Part shown: positions 44,962 to 54,079 of the stretch, piece by piece | How positions within the stretch are numbered: the stretch's first letter is position 1 | How the letters are laid out: each line of letters starts with the position of its first letter | From: Vogesella mureinivorans | GTDB lineage: Bacteria; Pseudomonadota; Gammaproteobacteria; Burkholderiales; Chromobacteriaceae | DNA length: 64,000 nucleotides | Direction: 5' to 3' | Assembly (NCBI RefSeq): GCF_007644035.1 | Contig: NZ_VMTV02000178.1 | Span: 248,001 to 312,000 of the forward strand | The notes under the pieces: model-generated | What the model was told of the DNA's origin: nothing | What the model saw: the letters and a program-made list of their open reading frames with translations, nothing else | The model's database searches: none | Made by a program: the position numbers and the translations under genes

Positions 44962-45741
44962 ATGCACTACACCAACCTCAAGGTAGAAAAATTCGGCCAC
45001 ACCGCGCTCGTCACCATTGCCAACCCGCCGGCCAATACCTGGACGCTGGACAGCCTGCAGGCGCTACAGCAATTGGTAGCCGACCTGAACGCCGACCGCA
45101 GCATCTACGCGCTGGTAATCACCGGGGAAGGCGAAAAATTCTTTAGCGCCGGGGCCGACCTGAAGCAGTTTGCCGGCGGCGACAAAGGCCACGCCGCCAG
45201 CGCCAGCCAGGCATTCGGTGCGGCGTTCGAGGCACTGTCGGGCTTTCGTGGCGTGAGCATTGCCGCCATCAACGGTTACGCCATGGGCGGCGGGCTGGAA
45301 TGCGCGCTGGCCTGCGATATCCGCCTTGCCGAGGAGCAGGCGCAGATGGCACTGCCGGAAGCAGCCGTGGGCCTGCTGCCCTGCGCCGGCGGCACGCAAA
45401 ACCTGCCATGGCTGGTGGGGGAAGGCTGGGCCAAACGCATGATCCTGTGTGGCGAGCGCGTGGATGCCGCCACCGCGCTGCGCATCGGCCTGGTAGAAGA
45501 AGTGGTGCCCAAGGGCGCGGCCCTTGACGCAGCGCTGGCGCTAGCCGACAAGGTTGGCCGCCAGTCCCCGGTAGCCGTTACCGCCTGCAAGACGCTGGTG
45601 CAGCGTGCCCGCTACGCACCGCCTGCGGCCAACCTTATCCACGAGCGCGAGCTGTTCATCAAACTATTCGATAGTGAAGACCAGCGTGAGGGCGTGAACG
45701 CCTTCCTGGAAAAACGCCCGCCAGTATGGAAAAACGCCTGA
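44962..45741 (+). CDS. Enoyl-CoA hydratase
   Basis: A 259-residue crotonase-fold hydratase. The oxyanion hole region is FSAGADLKQF near residue 60. The catalytic Glu positions lie in GGGLECALACD (about 113) and LPEAAVGLLPCAGGTQ (about 133). In this position between isobutyryl-CoA dehydrogenase and 3-hydroxyisobutyryl-CoA hydrolase, methacrylyl-CoA hydration is the likely role. AGGAAACCACACC precedes the ATG. Two uptake-like repeats occur, one in frame (Pro-Ala-Ala-Asn). Confidence 0.93.
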   Translation: MHYTNLKVEKFGHTALVTIANPPANTWTLDSLQALQQLVADLNADRSIYALVITGEGEKFFSAGADLKQFAGGDKGHAASASQAFGAAFEALSGFRGVSIAAINGYAMGGGLECALACDIRLAEEQAQMALPEAAVGLLPCAGGTQNLPWLVGEGWAKRMILCGERVDAATALRIGLVEEVVPKGAALDAALALADKVGRQSPVAVTACKTLVQRARYAPPAANLIHERELFIKLFDSEDQREGVNAFLEKRPPVWKNA

Positions 45742-45902
45742 CCACCATTTTTTGCCACGAAAAACACAAAAAGCACGAAAGTAAAATCAACCCGGCTACC
45801 GTTGGTAGACAGTAAAAACCCTGAGCCATACAGAGGCATGTTTCGTGGTTTTCGTGGCAGGGCTGTTTTTGCATCAATACATCGCCATCATCAAGGAACA
45901 CC
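45742..45902. repeat. Intergenic CACGAAA-type inverted repeat pair
   Basis: TTTTTTGCCACGAAAAACAC (starting near 45749) continues AAAAAGCACGAAAG, and ATGTTTCGTGGTTTTCGTGG (starting near 45838) faces it about 60 bp further on. It sits in the short spacer between two valine-pathway genes. Confidence 0.75.
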
Positions 45903-47024
45903 ATGAACGACATCGTGCTGTTTGACGAAATCGCCACCACCAGCGGCATGCGCCTGGGGGTGGCCACGCTCAATGCAGAAAAGGCGCTCAATGCGCTGAA
46001 CCTGGATATGATCCGCCTGCTGGACGCGCGGCTGTCTATCTGGGGCGCCGACGACGGCATCGCCGCCGTATTGCTGCGCGGCGCAGGCGACAAAGCCTTC
46101 TGCGCCGGTGGCGACGTACGTGCGCTGCGCGACGCGCTGCTGGCCGACAATAACTACCCTAGCGCGGTGGCGGAAGACTTCTTTACCCGCGAATACGCGC
46201 TGGACTACCGCATCCACACCTACCAGAAGCCCCTGCTGGTATGGGGCAGCGGCATCGTGATGGGCGGCGGCCTGGGCCTGATGGCCGGTGCCAGCCACCG
46301 CGTGGCCACGGCCAGTACGCGCATCGCCATGCCAGAGATCACCATCGGCCTGTACCCGGACGTAGCCGGCAGCTGGTTCCTGCAGCGCATGCCCGCCAAA
46401 AGCGGCTTGTTCCTGGGCCTGACCGGCGCACCGATCAACGCCCGCGACGCACTGCTGGCCAACCTGGCCGACCACATCCTGCCGCAAAACGGCTGGGACA
46501 CCCTGCTGGCTGCCATGACCGCCAGCCACTGGCAAGCCGACGCTGCGGCCAACCATGCCCGCCTTACCGCCCTGCTGGGCGAGCTGGAAAACCTGAACGC
46601 CGACACGCTGGCCGACAGCGCGCTGCAGCGCAACCTGCCGGCCATCCATGCCTTGATGAACAAGGGCTCGCTACAAGCCGTAGACCTGGCGCTGCGCCAC
46701 ACCGCCTACGAAGACCCCTGGCTGGCAGCGGCAGCCAAAACCTATGCCGCGGGCTGCCCCGCCAGCGCCGCTGTCACCTGGGAAATCTATCGCCGCGCCC
46801 GCCACCTGTCGCTGGCCGAGGTGTTCCGCATGGAGCTGGCGCTGTCACTGAACTTCTGCGCCGGGCCGGAATTCCGCGAAGGCGTTCGCGCCCTGCTGGT
46901 AGACAAAGACCGCCAGCCCAAATGGGCCCGCCCCACGCTGGCCGACGTAGACAGCCACACCGTGGCCGCCCACTTTACCCAACCCTGGCGCGCAGCCGAC
47001 CACCCGCTGGCCGCGCTGGCCTGA
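45903..47024 (+). CDS. 3-hydroxyisobutyryl-CoA hydrolase
   Basis: A 373-residue crotonase-superfamily hydrolase with the long C-terminus typical of HIBCH-like enzymes. Features: FCAGGDVRAL near residue 65, GSGIVMGGGLGLMAGASHRV near 118, MPEITIGLYPDVAGSWFL near 143. It releases 3-hydroxyisobutyrate from its CoA ester, which lets MmsB act next and avoids build-up of methacrylyl-CoA. CAAGGAA precedes the ATG; mmsB follows after 16 bp. Confidence 0.92.
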   Translation: MNDIVLFDEIATTSGMRLGVATLNAEKALNALNLDMIRLLDARLSIWGADDGIAAVLLRGAGDKAFCAGGDVRALRDALLADNNYPSAVAEDFFTREYALDYRIHTYQKPLLVWGSGIVMGGGLGLMAGASHRVATASTRIAMPEITIGLYPDVAGSWFLQRMPAKSGLFLGLTGAPINARDALLANLADHILPQNGWDTLLAAMTASHWQADAAANHARLTALLGELENLNADTLADSALQRNLPAIHALMNKGSLQAVDLALRHTAYEDPWLAAAAKTYAAGCPASAAVTWEIYRRARHLSLAEVFRMELALSLNFCAGPEFREGVRALLVDKDRQPKWARPTLADVDSHTVAAHFTQPWRAADHPLAALA

Positions 47025-47040
47025 GCAAAGGACACACAAC

Positions 47041-47937
47041 ATGACACATATCGCATTTATCGGCCTGGGCAATATGGGCGGGCCGATGGCGGCCAACCTG
47101 GTCAAGGCGGGCCATGCCGTGAATGGTTTTGACCTGTCGCCACTGGCACTGGAACAGTTTGCCGCCGCGGGCGGCCGCCCTGCCGACAGCGTGCTGCAGG
47201 CAGTAGACGGCGCCGACGTTGTCATCTCCATGCTGCCCGCCGGCCAGCACGTGGAAAGCCTGTATCTGGGCGAAGGCGGCCTGTTTGCCCGCCTGCCAGC
47301 GGGGACGCTGGTGATCGACTGCAGCACCATCGCCGCGCATACCGCCCGTGGCGTGGCCGACGCTGCCGCCGCCGCCGGGCTGCGCTTTCTGGACGCGCCG
47401 GTATCCGGTGGTACCGCAGGGGCAGCAGCCGGCACGCTGACCTTCATGATTGGCGGGGATGCGGCCAACGTAGACACAGCACGGCCGCTACTGGCCAGCA
47501 TGGGCAAAAACCTGTTCCACGCCGGTGGCGCGGGTGCCGGCCAAACCGCCAAAGTGTGCAACAACATGCTGCTGGGCATCCTGATGGCCGGCACCGCCGA
47601 GGCGCTGGCGCTGGGCGTACAAAACGGGCTGGACCCGGCGGTACTGTCGGACATCATGAGCAAAAGCTCCGGCAGCAACTGGGTGCTGGACCGCTACAAC
47701 CCGTGGCCCGGCGTGATGGAAGCCGCGCCGGCCAGCCGTGGCTACAGTGGGGGTTTCATGAGCGAGCTGATGCTGAAAGACCTGCGCCTGGCCAGTGAAA
47801 CCGCCAGCCAGAGCCAGGCGGCCAACCCCATGGGCAGCCTGGCGCAGCAGCTGTTCGAGGCACATGTGGCCGCCGGCCAGGGCAAGCTGGATTTTTCCAG
47901 CATCGTGCAGCACTTCACCCAAAACGGCACGCACTAA
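47041..47937 (+). CDS. mmsB: 3-hydroxyisobutyrate dehydrogenase
   Basis: A 298-residue beta-hydroxyacid dehydrogenase that makes methylmalonate semialdehyde, the substrate of MmsA. The nucleotide motif IAFIGLGNMGGPMAANLVK is at the N-terminus. FLDAPVSGGTAGAAAGTL lies near residue 118 and the catalytic Lys in GAGQTAKVCNNML near 170. AAAGGA precedes the ATG. This is the last gene of the valine set. Confidence 0.95.
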   Translation: MTHIAFIGLGNMGGPMAANLVKAGHAVNGFDLSPLALEQFAAAGGRPADSVLQAVDGADVVISMLPAGQHVESLYLGEGGLFARLPAGTLVIDCSTIAAHTARGVADAAAAAGLRFLDAPVSGGTAGAAAGTLTFMIGGDAANVDTARPLLASMGKNLFHAGGAGAGQTAKVCNNMLLGILMAGTAEALALGVQNGLDPAVLSDIMSKSSGSNWVLDRYNPWPGVMEAAPASRGYSGGFMSELMLKDLRLASETASQSQAANPMGSLAQQLFEAHVAAGQGKLDFSSIVQHFTQNGTH

Positions 47938-48278
47938 GGCCATGGCCGATGCGGGTGCCCGGGTAGCGGCCAGGCACAAAAGCACCCGTTGCGGTGTGAG
48001 CCAGCCCCGCCCCGCTAGACCAGCGCCCCGCACAAACCTGCCACCTACCGCCGCCCCGCCACACGGGGCGGCTTGCATTATGGATATTTTCTATAAAGTG
48101 AGCCGGTTTACCAGCACAGCGTCGCTATTCAATGTAAACTTACGGCTTCGCGTCCCCACCAATCAACGCGACTATCTCTTTGGCCAGGCAGCCTGCCGGC
48201 CCACTCCATGAACTAATGTTTTGTCCGCCCGGATTGGTATTGTCATTGCAATGGGCAGACATCCTGATTGCACAATAA
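47938..48278. other. Intergenic region between mmsB and rhlE
   Basis: About 340 bp without a supported gene. A perfect CCGCCCCG-CCACA-CGGGGCGG hairpin (48053-48073) could end the mmsB transcript, although no T run follows. The AT-richer segment 48070-48278 probably holds the rhlE promoter and leader; I could not pick a convincing -35/-10 pair. Confidence 0.6.
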
Positions 48279-50030
48279 ATGTCCGAACTGACTTTTGCTG
48301 CACTGGGTCTGGCCGAGCCGCTACTGCGCGCCGTGGCCGATACCGGTTACACCACCCCTACCCCGATCCAGGCGCAAGCCATCCCCCAGGTATTGCTGGG
48401 TGGCGACCTGCTAGCCGCAGCCCAGACCGGCACCGGCAAAACCGCCGGTTTTACCCTGCCGCTGCTGCACCGCCTGATGGATGCCCCGGCCAAACAGAAA
48501 GGCCGCCCGCGCGCCCTGGTGCTGACCCCCACCCGCGAGCTGGCCGCCCAGGTTGAAGAATCCGTGCGCGAGTACGGCAAATACCTGCCGCTGAAATCCA
48601 TGGTGATGTTTGGCGGTGTGGGCATCAACCCGCAGATAGCCGCCCTGCGCAAGCCGGTAGATATCCTGGTAGCCACCCCGGGCCGCCTGCTGGACCACGC
48701 TGGCCAGAAAACCGTTGACCTGTCCGGCGTAGAAATCCTGGTACTGGACGAAGCCGACCGCATGCTGGACATGGGCTTTATCCACGACATCAAGAAAGTG
48801 CTGGCCCTGCTGCCACAGCAACGCCAGAACCTGCTGTTCTCTGCCACGTTCTCCAACGAAATCAAGACACTGGCCGACAAGCTGCTAAACCAGCCCAAGC
48901 TGGTAGAAGTGGCCCGCCCGAACCAGACCAACGCCCAGATCACCCAGAAGGTGCACCTGGTCGACCGCGACCGTAAAACCGAGCTGTTGATCAGCATGAT
49001 CAAAGGCGGCGACTGGCACCAGGTGCTGGTATTCACCCGCACCAAACACGGCGCCAACCGCTTGGCCGAGAAGCTGGAAAAAGCCGGCATCGCCAGCATG
49101 GCCATCCACGGCAACAAGAGCCAGGGCGCACGTACCAAGGCACTGGCCGGCTTCAAGGACGGCAGCCTGCCAGTACTGGTGGCTACCGATATCGCCGCCC
49201 GTGGCCTGGATATCGAAGAGCTGCCACACGTCGTGAACTACGAGCTGCCCAATGTGCCGGAAGACTACGTACACCGCATCGGCCGTACCGGCCGTGCCGG
49301 CTGCGTGGGCGAAGCCATTTCGCTGGTGTGCGTAGACGAGCTGGGCTTCCTGCGCGATATCGAGAAGCTGACCAAGCAAACCGTGGAACGCTTTACCGTG
49401 CCGGGCTTTGAAGCCGACCCGAATGCCGAACCACAAGCCATTGAAATCGGCCTGGGCCGCTATATTCACGGCGCACTGACCCCCACCAGCACCCCGAAAG
49501 GCGGCAGCAGCGGCAATAACCGTCGCGGCGGCCAGGGCGCACGCCAGGGCCAGGGCGGCAAACCACGCCAAGCCAAACCGGCGCAGCGTGAAGGCGGCGA
49601 AGCACAGGAAAAACGCGCACCGCGCACGGCCAAACCGGCCGGCGACAAGCCAGCCCAGCCAGCACGCGGCCAAAACGGCGACACCCGCCGCAACAACAAC
49701 GGCGGCAAGCCGCGCAGCGACAGCCAGCAGCAGCCCAAAGCCGCAGCGGACAAGCCACGCCAGCCACGCCAGGAGAAACCACGCAAACCGCAAGGCGAGC
49801 CGAACGGTAACTTCTTCCACGACGACGGCCCGCGCCAGCCTACCCTGACCATGCACGAACTGAGCATGGGCACGCTCACCGGCCGCAAGCCACCGCGCCA
49901 GCAAAATGCCGGTATGCAACAACAGCCGCGCGGCCAGGGCCAGGGCGGCGCACGCCAGGGTCAAGGCCAAGGCGGCAAGCCGCGCCAGCAGCAGGCCGCG
50001 CTGTTCAGCGCGCCCAAGCGCAAGCCGTAA
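48279..50030 (+). CDS. rhlE: DEAD-box RNA helicase RhlE
   Basis: A 583-residue ATP-dependent RNA helicase. It shows the Q motif ([11 protein letters not shown]), motif I AQTGTGKT near residue 50, Ia PTRELAAQV, Ib TPGRLLD, DEAD (LDEADRMLD), SAT (FSATFS), and C-terminal motifs [12 protein letters not shown] and [10 protein letters not shown]. After about residue 380 a roughly 200-residue tail is rich in Lys, Arg, Gln, Gly and Pro, probably a disordered RNA-binding extension. RhlE helicases act in ribosome assembly and RNA decay. A strong terminator follows. Confidence 0.94.
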   Translation: MSELTFAALGLAEPLLRAVADTGYTTPTPIQAQAIPQVLLGGDLLAAAQTGTGKTAGFTLPLLHRLMDAPAKQKGRPRALVLTPTRELAAQVEESVREYGKYLPLKSMVMFGGVGINPQIAALRKPVDILVATPGRLLDHAGQKTVDLSGVEILVLDEADRMLDMGFIHDIKKVLALLPQQRQNLLFSATFSNEIKTLADKLLNQPKLVEVARPNQTNAQITQKVHLVDRDRKTELLISMIKGGDWHQVLVFTRTKHGANRLAEKLEKAGIASMAIHGNKSQGARTKALAGFKDGSLPVLVATDIAARGLDIEELPHVVNYELPNVPEDYVHRIGRTGRAGCVGEAISLVCVDELGFLRDIEKLTKQTVERFTVPGFEADPNAEPQAIEIGLGRYIHGALTPTSTPKGGSSGNNRRGGQGARQGQGGKPRQAKPAQREGGEAQEKRAPRTAKPAGDKPAQPARGQNGDTRRNNNGGKPRSDSQQQPKAAADKPRQPRQEKPRKPQGEPNGNFFHDDGPRQPTLTMHELSMGTLTGRKPPRQQNAGMQQQPRGQGQGGARQGQGQGGKPRQQQAALFSAPKRKP

Positions 50031-50056
50031 ACCACCGCGACCAAGCTCACGGCAAT

Positions 50057-50094
50057 AAAACCCCCCTGCTTGCTAACGCCAGCAGGGGGTTTTT
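50057..50094 (+). terminator. Terminator after rhlE
   Basis: AAAACCCCCCTGCT pairs with AGCAGGGGGTTTTT; it can also serve the convergent TPR gene. Confidence 0.93.
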
Positions 50095-50116
50095 GCCTTC
50101 GGTGTGCCGGTTTTCC

Positions 50117-50755
50117 TTAAACCGGCTTATCTGCCACCTGGCTGCCAAATGCAGGGTGGCGGTAGTCACGCCCTGCACCTGGCAGGCTTTGTACTGCTTG
50201 CTGTTGCAGCGCAGCACCTAGCCTAGCGAGGGCGATACCCTTGCCGTACAGCGCCCGCATATGTTGCGGGCTGGCTTGCAAGGCGGCGTCAAAATCGGCC
50301 AGCGCCTCGGCGTCACGCTTTAGCAACAGCCTAGCCTGGCCGCGCGCGACCAAGGCGTTGGCCGCATTGCCGGGCTGTGCCAGCGCAGCAGCACAATCCG
50401 CCAGGCCGGCTTCGGCTTGGCCTGCTTGTACCCGCGCTACGCAGCGCGCCCCCAGGTAACGAGCATTGACCGGTGCGCTGGCAATGGCCTGGTCAAGATC
50501 CGCCAACGCCGCATCGACCCGGCCCTGACCCAGCCAGATCTGACCACGGTTGAAACGGGCGGCTGCGTGCTGTGGCTGGCTAGCCAGCACCGCGTCAAGC
50601 AACGGCAAAGCGGCTTCGGGCTTGCCCTGCTCCAGCAGTTGGTGGGCTTGTTTGACGGTGACGTCCACCGGCTCGGCGGCACGGGCATGACTGATCGAGA
50701 GCAGGCAAAACAGGCTGGCAGCAGCTAAACGGCAGGCGGTATGGTGCGTAGACAT
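50117..50755 (-). CDS. Secreted TPR-repeat protein
   Basis: A 212-residue product with a signal peptide (MSTHHTACRLAAASLFCLL, cleavage after RA). About four tetratricopeptide units follow from residue 35 (AHQLLEQGKPEAALPLLDAVL, AARFNRGQIWLGQGRVDAAL, ARCVARVQAGQAEAGLADC, NALVARGQARLLLKRDAEAL). Such proteins mediate protein-protein contacts in the periplasm. The ATG at 50755 has AAGGA six bases upstream; a TTG two codons earlier was rejected. Partner and role are unknown. Confidence 0.85.
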   Translation of the reverse strand: MSTHHTACRLAAASLFCLLSISHARAAEPVDVTVKQAHQLLEQGKPEAALPLLDAVLASQPQHAAARFNRGQIWLGQGRVDAALADLDQAIASAPVNARYLGARCVARVQAGQAEAGLADCAAALAQPGNAANALVARGQARLLLKRDAEALADFDAALQASPQHMRALYGKGIALARLGAALQQQAVQSLPGAGRDYRHPAFGSQVADKPV

Positions 50756-50914
50756 GGGCAATCCTTGGTAGCAAGTGGCTGGCTGGCTGACCCAAAGGTT
50801 GGCTGGCTGGGGGAGGCATTATTGCAAAATGCATAACACCATGACAAGCCGTGCGCTGCACGTGCGACGGCACCTGGCCACACCGGATAGCCGCAAGCCG
50901 CCTATTGCACGTAG

Positions 50915-50946
50915 CAAGGTTGGCCGCACACCTGCGGCCAACCTTG
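50915..50946. repeat. Perfect hairpin of paired 10-bp repeats
   Basis: CAAGGTTGGCCGCA-CACC-TGCGGCCAACCTTG: a perfect 14-bp stem with a 4-nt loop, 14 bp beyond the stop of the CinA-like gene. It has no T run, but its position suits a terminator or RNA-stabilising hairpin, as for paired uptake sequences in Neisseria. Confidence 0.9.
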
Positions 50947-50959
50947 TGACGGCGTGCAC

Positions 50960-51712
50960 TCAGGCCTTGGGCTGGATGGTATAGCCCTTGGCTTGCAGCG
51001 CCTTTTGCCACTCAGAGAGCGCAATGTCCACCAGCGCCGACTGGCCGGTAAAGCCGAATTCGATGTGCATCTGGGCAATGCGTTCGTTGCCGAAGCTGGG
51101 CAGGCTGGACAGGCGCAGCGCCGGGTAGCGGGCTACAAAGTCCTGCATCAGGCTGATAAGGTCGCCTTCGCGCGCATCCAGCGCAATGCAGCCGCGTTCT
51201 ACGTCTGGCGTATCGCTGAACAGCTGGCGGTAATGGGTATCCAGCACCCACTCCACCATGGGCCAGGCCATATTGGGGAAGCCGGGCACAAAATGCACAT
51301 GGCCACAGCTAAAACCGGGAATCTGGTTGACCGGGTTGGGGATGATGCTGGCGCTGGCGGGGAAGGTGCCCATATGGATGCGGTGCGGGTAGGCTTCGTC
51401 GCCAAAGCGCCCTTCTATCAAGGCGCGTGCTTCAGGGTGCACAGCCAGTGGCTCGCCCAGCGCCGCCGCGGCACAGGCGCGGGTGTGGTCGTCCGGGGTG
51501 GCGCCGATACCGCCAAAGCTGAACACCAGGTCGCCACTGGCAACCGCGCGGCGCAGCGCGGCTTCGATACGTGCCGGGTCGTCGCCCAGGTATTCCGCCC
51601 ACGCCAGCTTCATGCCGCGTGCGGCCAACATGCGAATCAACGACTGCATATGCTTGTCTTGGCGTTTGCCGGACAGCAGCTCGTCCCCAATAATCAGTGC
51701 ACCGGTTTTCAT
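50960..51712 (-). CDS. CinA N-terminal-like (MoCF-domain) protein
   Basis: A 250-residue protein with the molybdopterin-binding fold seen in the N-terminal half of CinA: TGALIIGDELLSGKRQDKH at the start, SFGGIGATPDDHT near 65 and the PGFPNMAWPMVEW segment near 150. The C-terminal nicotinamide-mononucleotide deamidase domain of full CinA is missing, so it is a stand-alone COG1058-type protein. It starts 4 bp after the DUF218 gene stop, so the two are co-transcribed. Function of the stand-alone form is not settled. Confidence 0.88.
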   Translation of the reverse strand: MKTGALIIGDELLSGKRQDKHMQSLIRMLAARGMKLAWAEYLGDDPARIEAALRRAVASGDLVFSFGGIGATPDDHTRACAAAALGEPLAVHPEARALIEGRFGDEAYPHRIHMGTFPASASIIPNPVNQIPGFSCGHVHFVPGFPNMAWPMVEWVLDTHYRQLFSDTPDVERGCIALDAREGDLISLMQDFVARYPALRLSSLPSFGNERIAQMHIEFGFTGQSALVDIALSEWQKALQAKGYTIQPKA

Positions 51713-51716
51713 GGTT

Positions 51717-52520
51717 TTAGCTTCCTAATTGTTGACGGATTGTATAGTACAACATTCCAACAACCTCGCGCAGCGCCTGATGGCACTCTTGTGCGGCGTT
51801 CCCGCTAGGCAGCCAGTGCACCAGGCCCTGGCCATCGTAACGGCTGTAGCCCGTAGAAGCAGGCAGCACCTGTAAACCCTGCGCAGTAAAGAAAGGCAGC
51901 GCCCTGGGCATATGCCAGGCCTGGGTGACCAGTACGATACGCTGTATGCCGTCTTTGGCTAGCAGTACCTGGCTGTAGCGGGCGTTTTCGAGTGTGGTGC
52001 GCGATGTGCCTTCTTGCCAGCGCACACCCAGGCCATAACTCTGCTGCAGTACACGCGCCATCACGGCGGCTTCCGGCTCGCCGCCCAATGGTGAGCCGCC
52101 GCTGACCAGAATGGGCAGGCCAGTCTGGCGCGCCAGCCAGGCGCCGTACTGCACGCGCTGGTTGGCCGCCCCCGAGAGCACGTTGGCCGCATACTCGGGC
52201 GCGGGGCGCTGCCCGCCCCCCAGAATCACGATAGCCTGCGCCTGACGGGCGTCGGCCAGCGCCAGCGGCGGGTAGCGTTCCAGCCAGCTGTTAAGCCACA
52301 TGGCGGTCACCGGCAAGCTCAGCAGATAAGCCGACAAACCGGCAGCCAATAACAGGCTGCGCCCCAGCCGTGGCCGGCGGCGCTGCAGCAGCCAGCCGGC
52401 CACGGCCAGCAGCAGGTAGTTGAGCGGGGGCAGCATCAGCGAGCCCAGCAGCAGGTGCAACAGCACCATGCTATCGGTTTGTGCGGTCATGACGGTTTCC
52501 ATAGCTTGGGGCAGCAGCAT
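51717..52520 (-). CDS. YdcF/ElyC-like DUF218 membrane protein
   Basis: A 267-residue protein with two N-terminal membrane segments (about 18-45 and 55-78) and a DUF218 domain: AIVILGGGQRPAPEY near residue 95, ILVSGGSPLGGEPEAA, a conserved EGTSRTTLENARYS and VTQAWHMPRAL. ElyC-type members act in envelope or lipid-carrier metabolism. In-frame ATGs at 52520, 52502 and 52490 are all possible and none has a clear ribosome-binding site. The gene heads a two-gene unit with the CinA-like gene. Confidence 0.85.
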   Translation of the reverse strand: MLLPQAMETVMTAQTDSMVLLHLLLGSLMLPPLNYLLLAVAGWLLQRRRPRLGRSLLLAAGLSAYLLSLPVTAMWLNSWLERYPPLALADARQAQAIVILGGGQRPAPEYAANVLSGAANQRVQYGAWLARQTGLPILVSGGSPLGGEPEAAVMARVLQQSYGLGVRWQEGTSRTTLENARYSQVLLAKDGIQRIVLVTQAWHMPRALPFFTAQGLQVLPASTGYSRYDGQGLVHWLPSGNAAQECHQALREVVGMLYYTIRQQLGS

Positions 52521-52552
52521 GATAGCTGGCTGGCCGGCGCGAGCACAAAGAA

Positions 52553-52580
52553 AAACCCCCTGCCACAGGACAGGGGGTTG
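52553..52580 (-). terminator. Terminator of the livHMGF operon
   Basis: On the minus strand AACCCCCTG pairs with CAGGGGGTT around an 8-nt loop, followed by a T run, 19 bp after the livF stop. Confidence 0.9.
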
Positions 52581-52598
52581 GTCAGGCGATGAGCTGGC

Positions 52599-53309
52599 TT
52601 ATTCGCCCAGGTAGGCGTTACGCACGCGCTCGTCGGCCAGCAGTTCTTGCGCCGGGCCGCTCATGGTGATGCGGCCGCTTTCCATCACATAGCCACGCTG
52701 CGACACTTCCAGTGCCAGCTTGGCGTTCTGCTCTACCAGCAGCATGGTTACGCCTTCTTTGGCCACCATCTGGATGATCTCGAAGATCTTTTCCACGATT
52801 AGCGGGGCCAGGCCCATGGAAGGCTCGTCCAGCAGCAATAGCTTAGGCTGGGACACAATGGCACGCGCCATCGCTACCATCTGCTGCTCGCCACCGGACA
52901 GGGTACCGGCCAGCTGTGTCTGGCGCTCTTTCAGGCGCGGGAACAGCTCGTAGCCACGCTCGATATCACGCTGGATGCCGTCTTTGTCGTTACGATGGTA
53001 GCCACCCATTTGCAGGTTTTCTTCCACCGTCAGCTTGCCAAAGATGCCGCGACCTTCCGGCACCATCACCAGGCCATTACGCACAAAGTTGAACGAGGCG
53101 ATGTTGTCGGTTTCCTTGCCATCAAAATTGATGGTGCCACCGGACTTTTTCACCATGCCCACCAAGGTCTTCAGCGTGGTGGTCTTGCCGGCGCCGTTGG
53201 CACCGATCAGCGTTACCAGCTCGCCCTTGTTGATGTGAAAATCGATGCCACGTACGGCCTGGATACCGCCGTAGGACACTTGCAGGTTTTTGACTTCCAA
53301 GAGACTCAT
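52599..53309 (-). CDS. livF: Branched-chain amino acid ABC transporter ATPase LivF
   Basis: A 236-residue ATPase: Walker A GANGAGKTT near residue 40, LSGGEQQMVAMARA near 137, Walker B LLLDEPSMGLAP and LVEQNAKLAL in place of the H-loop, as in LivF. It overlaps livG by four bases (ATGA) and is the last gene of livHMGF. It powers high-affinity uptake of leucine, isoleucine and valine, which links to the valine breakdown set upstream in the window. Confidence 0.94.
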   Translation of the reverse strand: MSLLEVKNLQVSYGGIQAVRGIDFHINKGELVTLIGANGAGKTTTLKTLVGMVKKSGGTINFDGKETDNIASFNFVRNGLVMVPEGRGIFGKLTVEENLQMGGYHRNDKDGIQRDIERGYELFPRLKERQTQLAGTLSGGEQQMVAMARAIVSQPKLLLLDEPSMGLAPLIVEKIFEIIQMVAKEGVTMLLVEQNAKLALEVSQRGYVMESGRITMSGPAQELLADERVRNAYLGE

Positions 53310-54076
53310 GAGTGTGCCGCTCCAAGGTAAGCTTCAATGACTTTAGGATCCTTGCGCACCACTTCCGGCACGCCTTCGGCGATTTTCTTGCCGTAATCAA
53401 GCACGGCAATACGGTCGCACAGGCCCATCATCAGCTTCACGTCGTGTTCGATCAGCAGCACGGTTACACCGTCGTTGCGGACCTTCTCCATCAGCGCCTT
53501 CAGGTCTTCGGTTTCTTTCGGGTTCATACCGGCTGCCGGCTCGTCCAGCGCCAGCAGCTTGGGCTCGGTGGCCAGCGCACGGGCGATTTCCAGACGGCGC
53601 TGGTGGCCGTAGGACAGGTTGCGGGCACGTTCGTGCGCCACATCGTCGATACCCACGTACTTCAGCAGCTCCCAGGCTTTGGCCTCGATAGCGGCCTCTT
53701 CCTCACGGGCAGCCTTGGTGCGCAGGATGGCGCCCAGTGCACCCGCCTTGGAGCGGATATGGCGGCCAACCATCACGTTTTCCAGCGCCGTCATTTCGTG
53801 GAACAGGCGAATGTTCTGGAAGGTACGCGCAATACCACCGGCCACCACGATGTGCGGAGGGGCACGGAACAGGTCTTTGCCATCAAAGGTAAAGGACCCT
53901 TCGTCCGGGGTGTACAGGCCGGTCAGCACGTTGAACATGGTGGTTTTACCGGCACCGTTCGGGCCGATCAGACCGTAGATTTCGCCTTTGTTAATGTGCA
54001 GGGCAACATTATTCAGGGCGTGAAGGCCGCCAAAGCGTTTGTGGATGCCTTCGATTTTCAGCAGAACTTCAGCCAT
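53306..54076 (-). CDS. livG: Branched-chain amino acid ABC transporter ATPase LivG
   Basis: A 256-residue ATPase: Walker A GPNGAGKTT near residue 40, Q-loop ARTFQNIRLF, signature NLSYGHQRRLEIARAL, Walker B LALDEPAAGMN and H-loop IEHDVKL. The insertion between Q-loop and signature (about 95-140) is a LivG trait. It starts three bp after livM and overlaps livF by four bases. Confidence 0.94.
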   Translation of the reverse strand: MAEVLLKIEGIHKRFGGLHALNNVALHINKGEIYGLIGPNGAGKTTMFNVLTGLYTPDEGSFTFDGKDLFRAPPHIVVAGGIARTFQNIRLFHEMTALENVMVGRHIRSKAGALGAILRTKAAREEEAAIEAKAWELLKYVGIDDVAHERARNLSYGHQRRLEIARALATEPKLLALDEPAAGMNPKETEDLKALMEKVRNDGVTVLLIEHDVKLMMGLCDRIAVLDYGKKIAEGVPEVVRKDPKVIEAYLGAAHS

Positions 54077-54079
54077 GGC

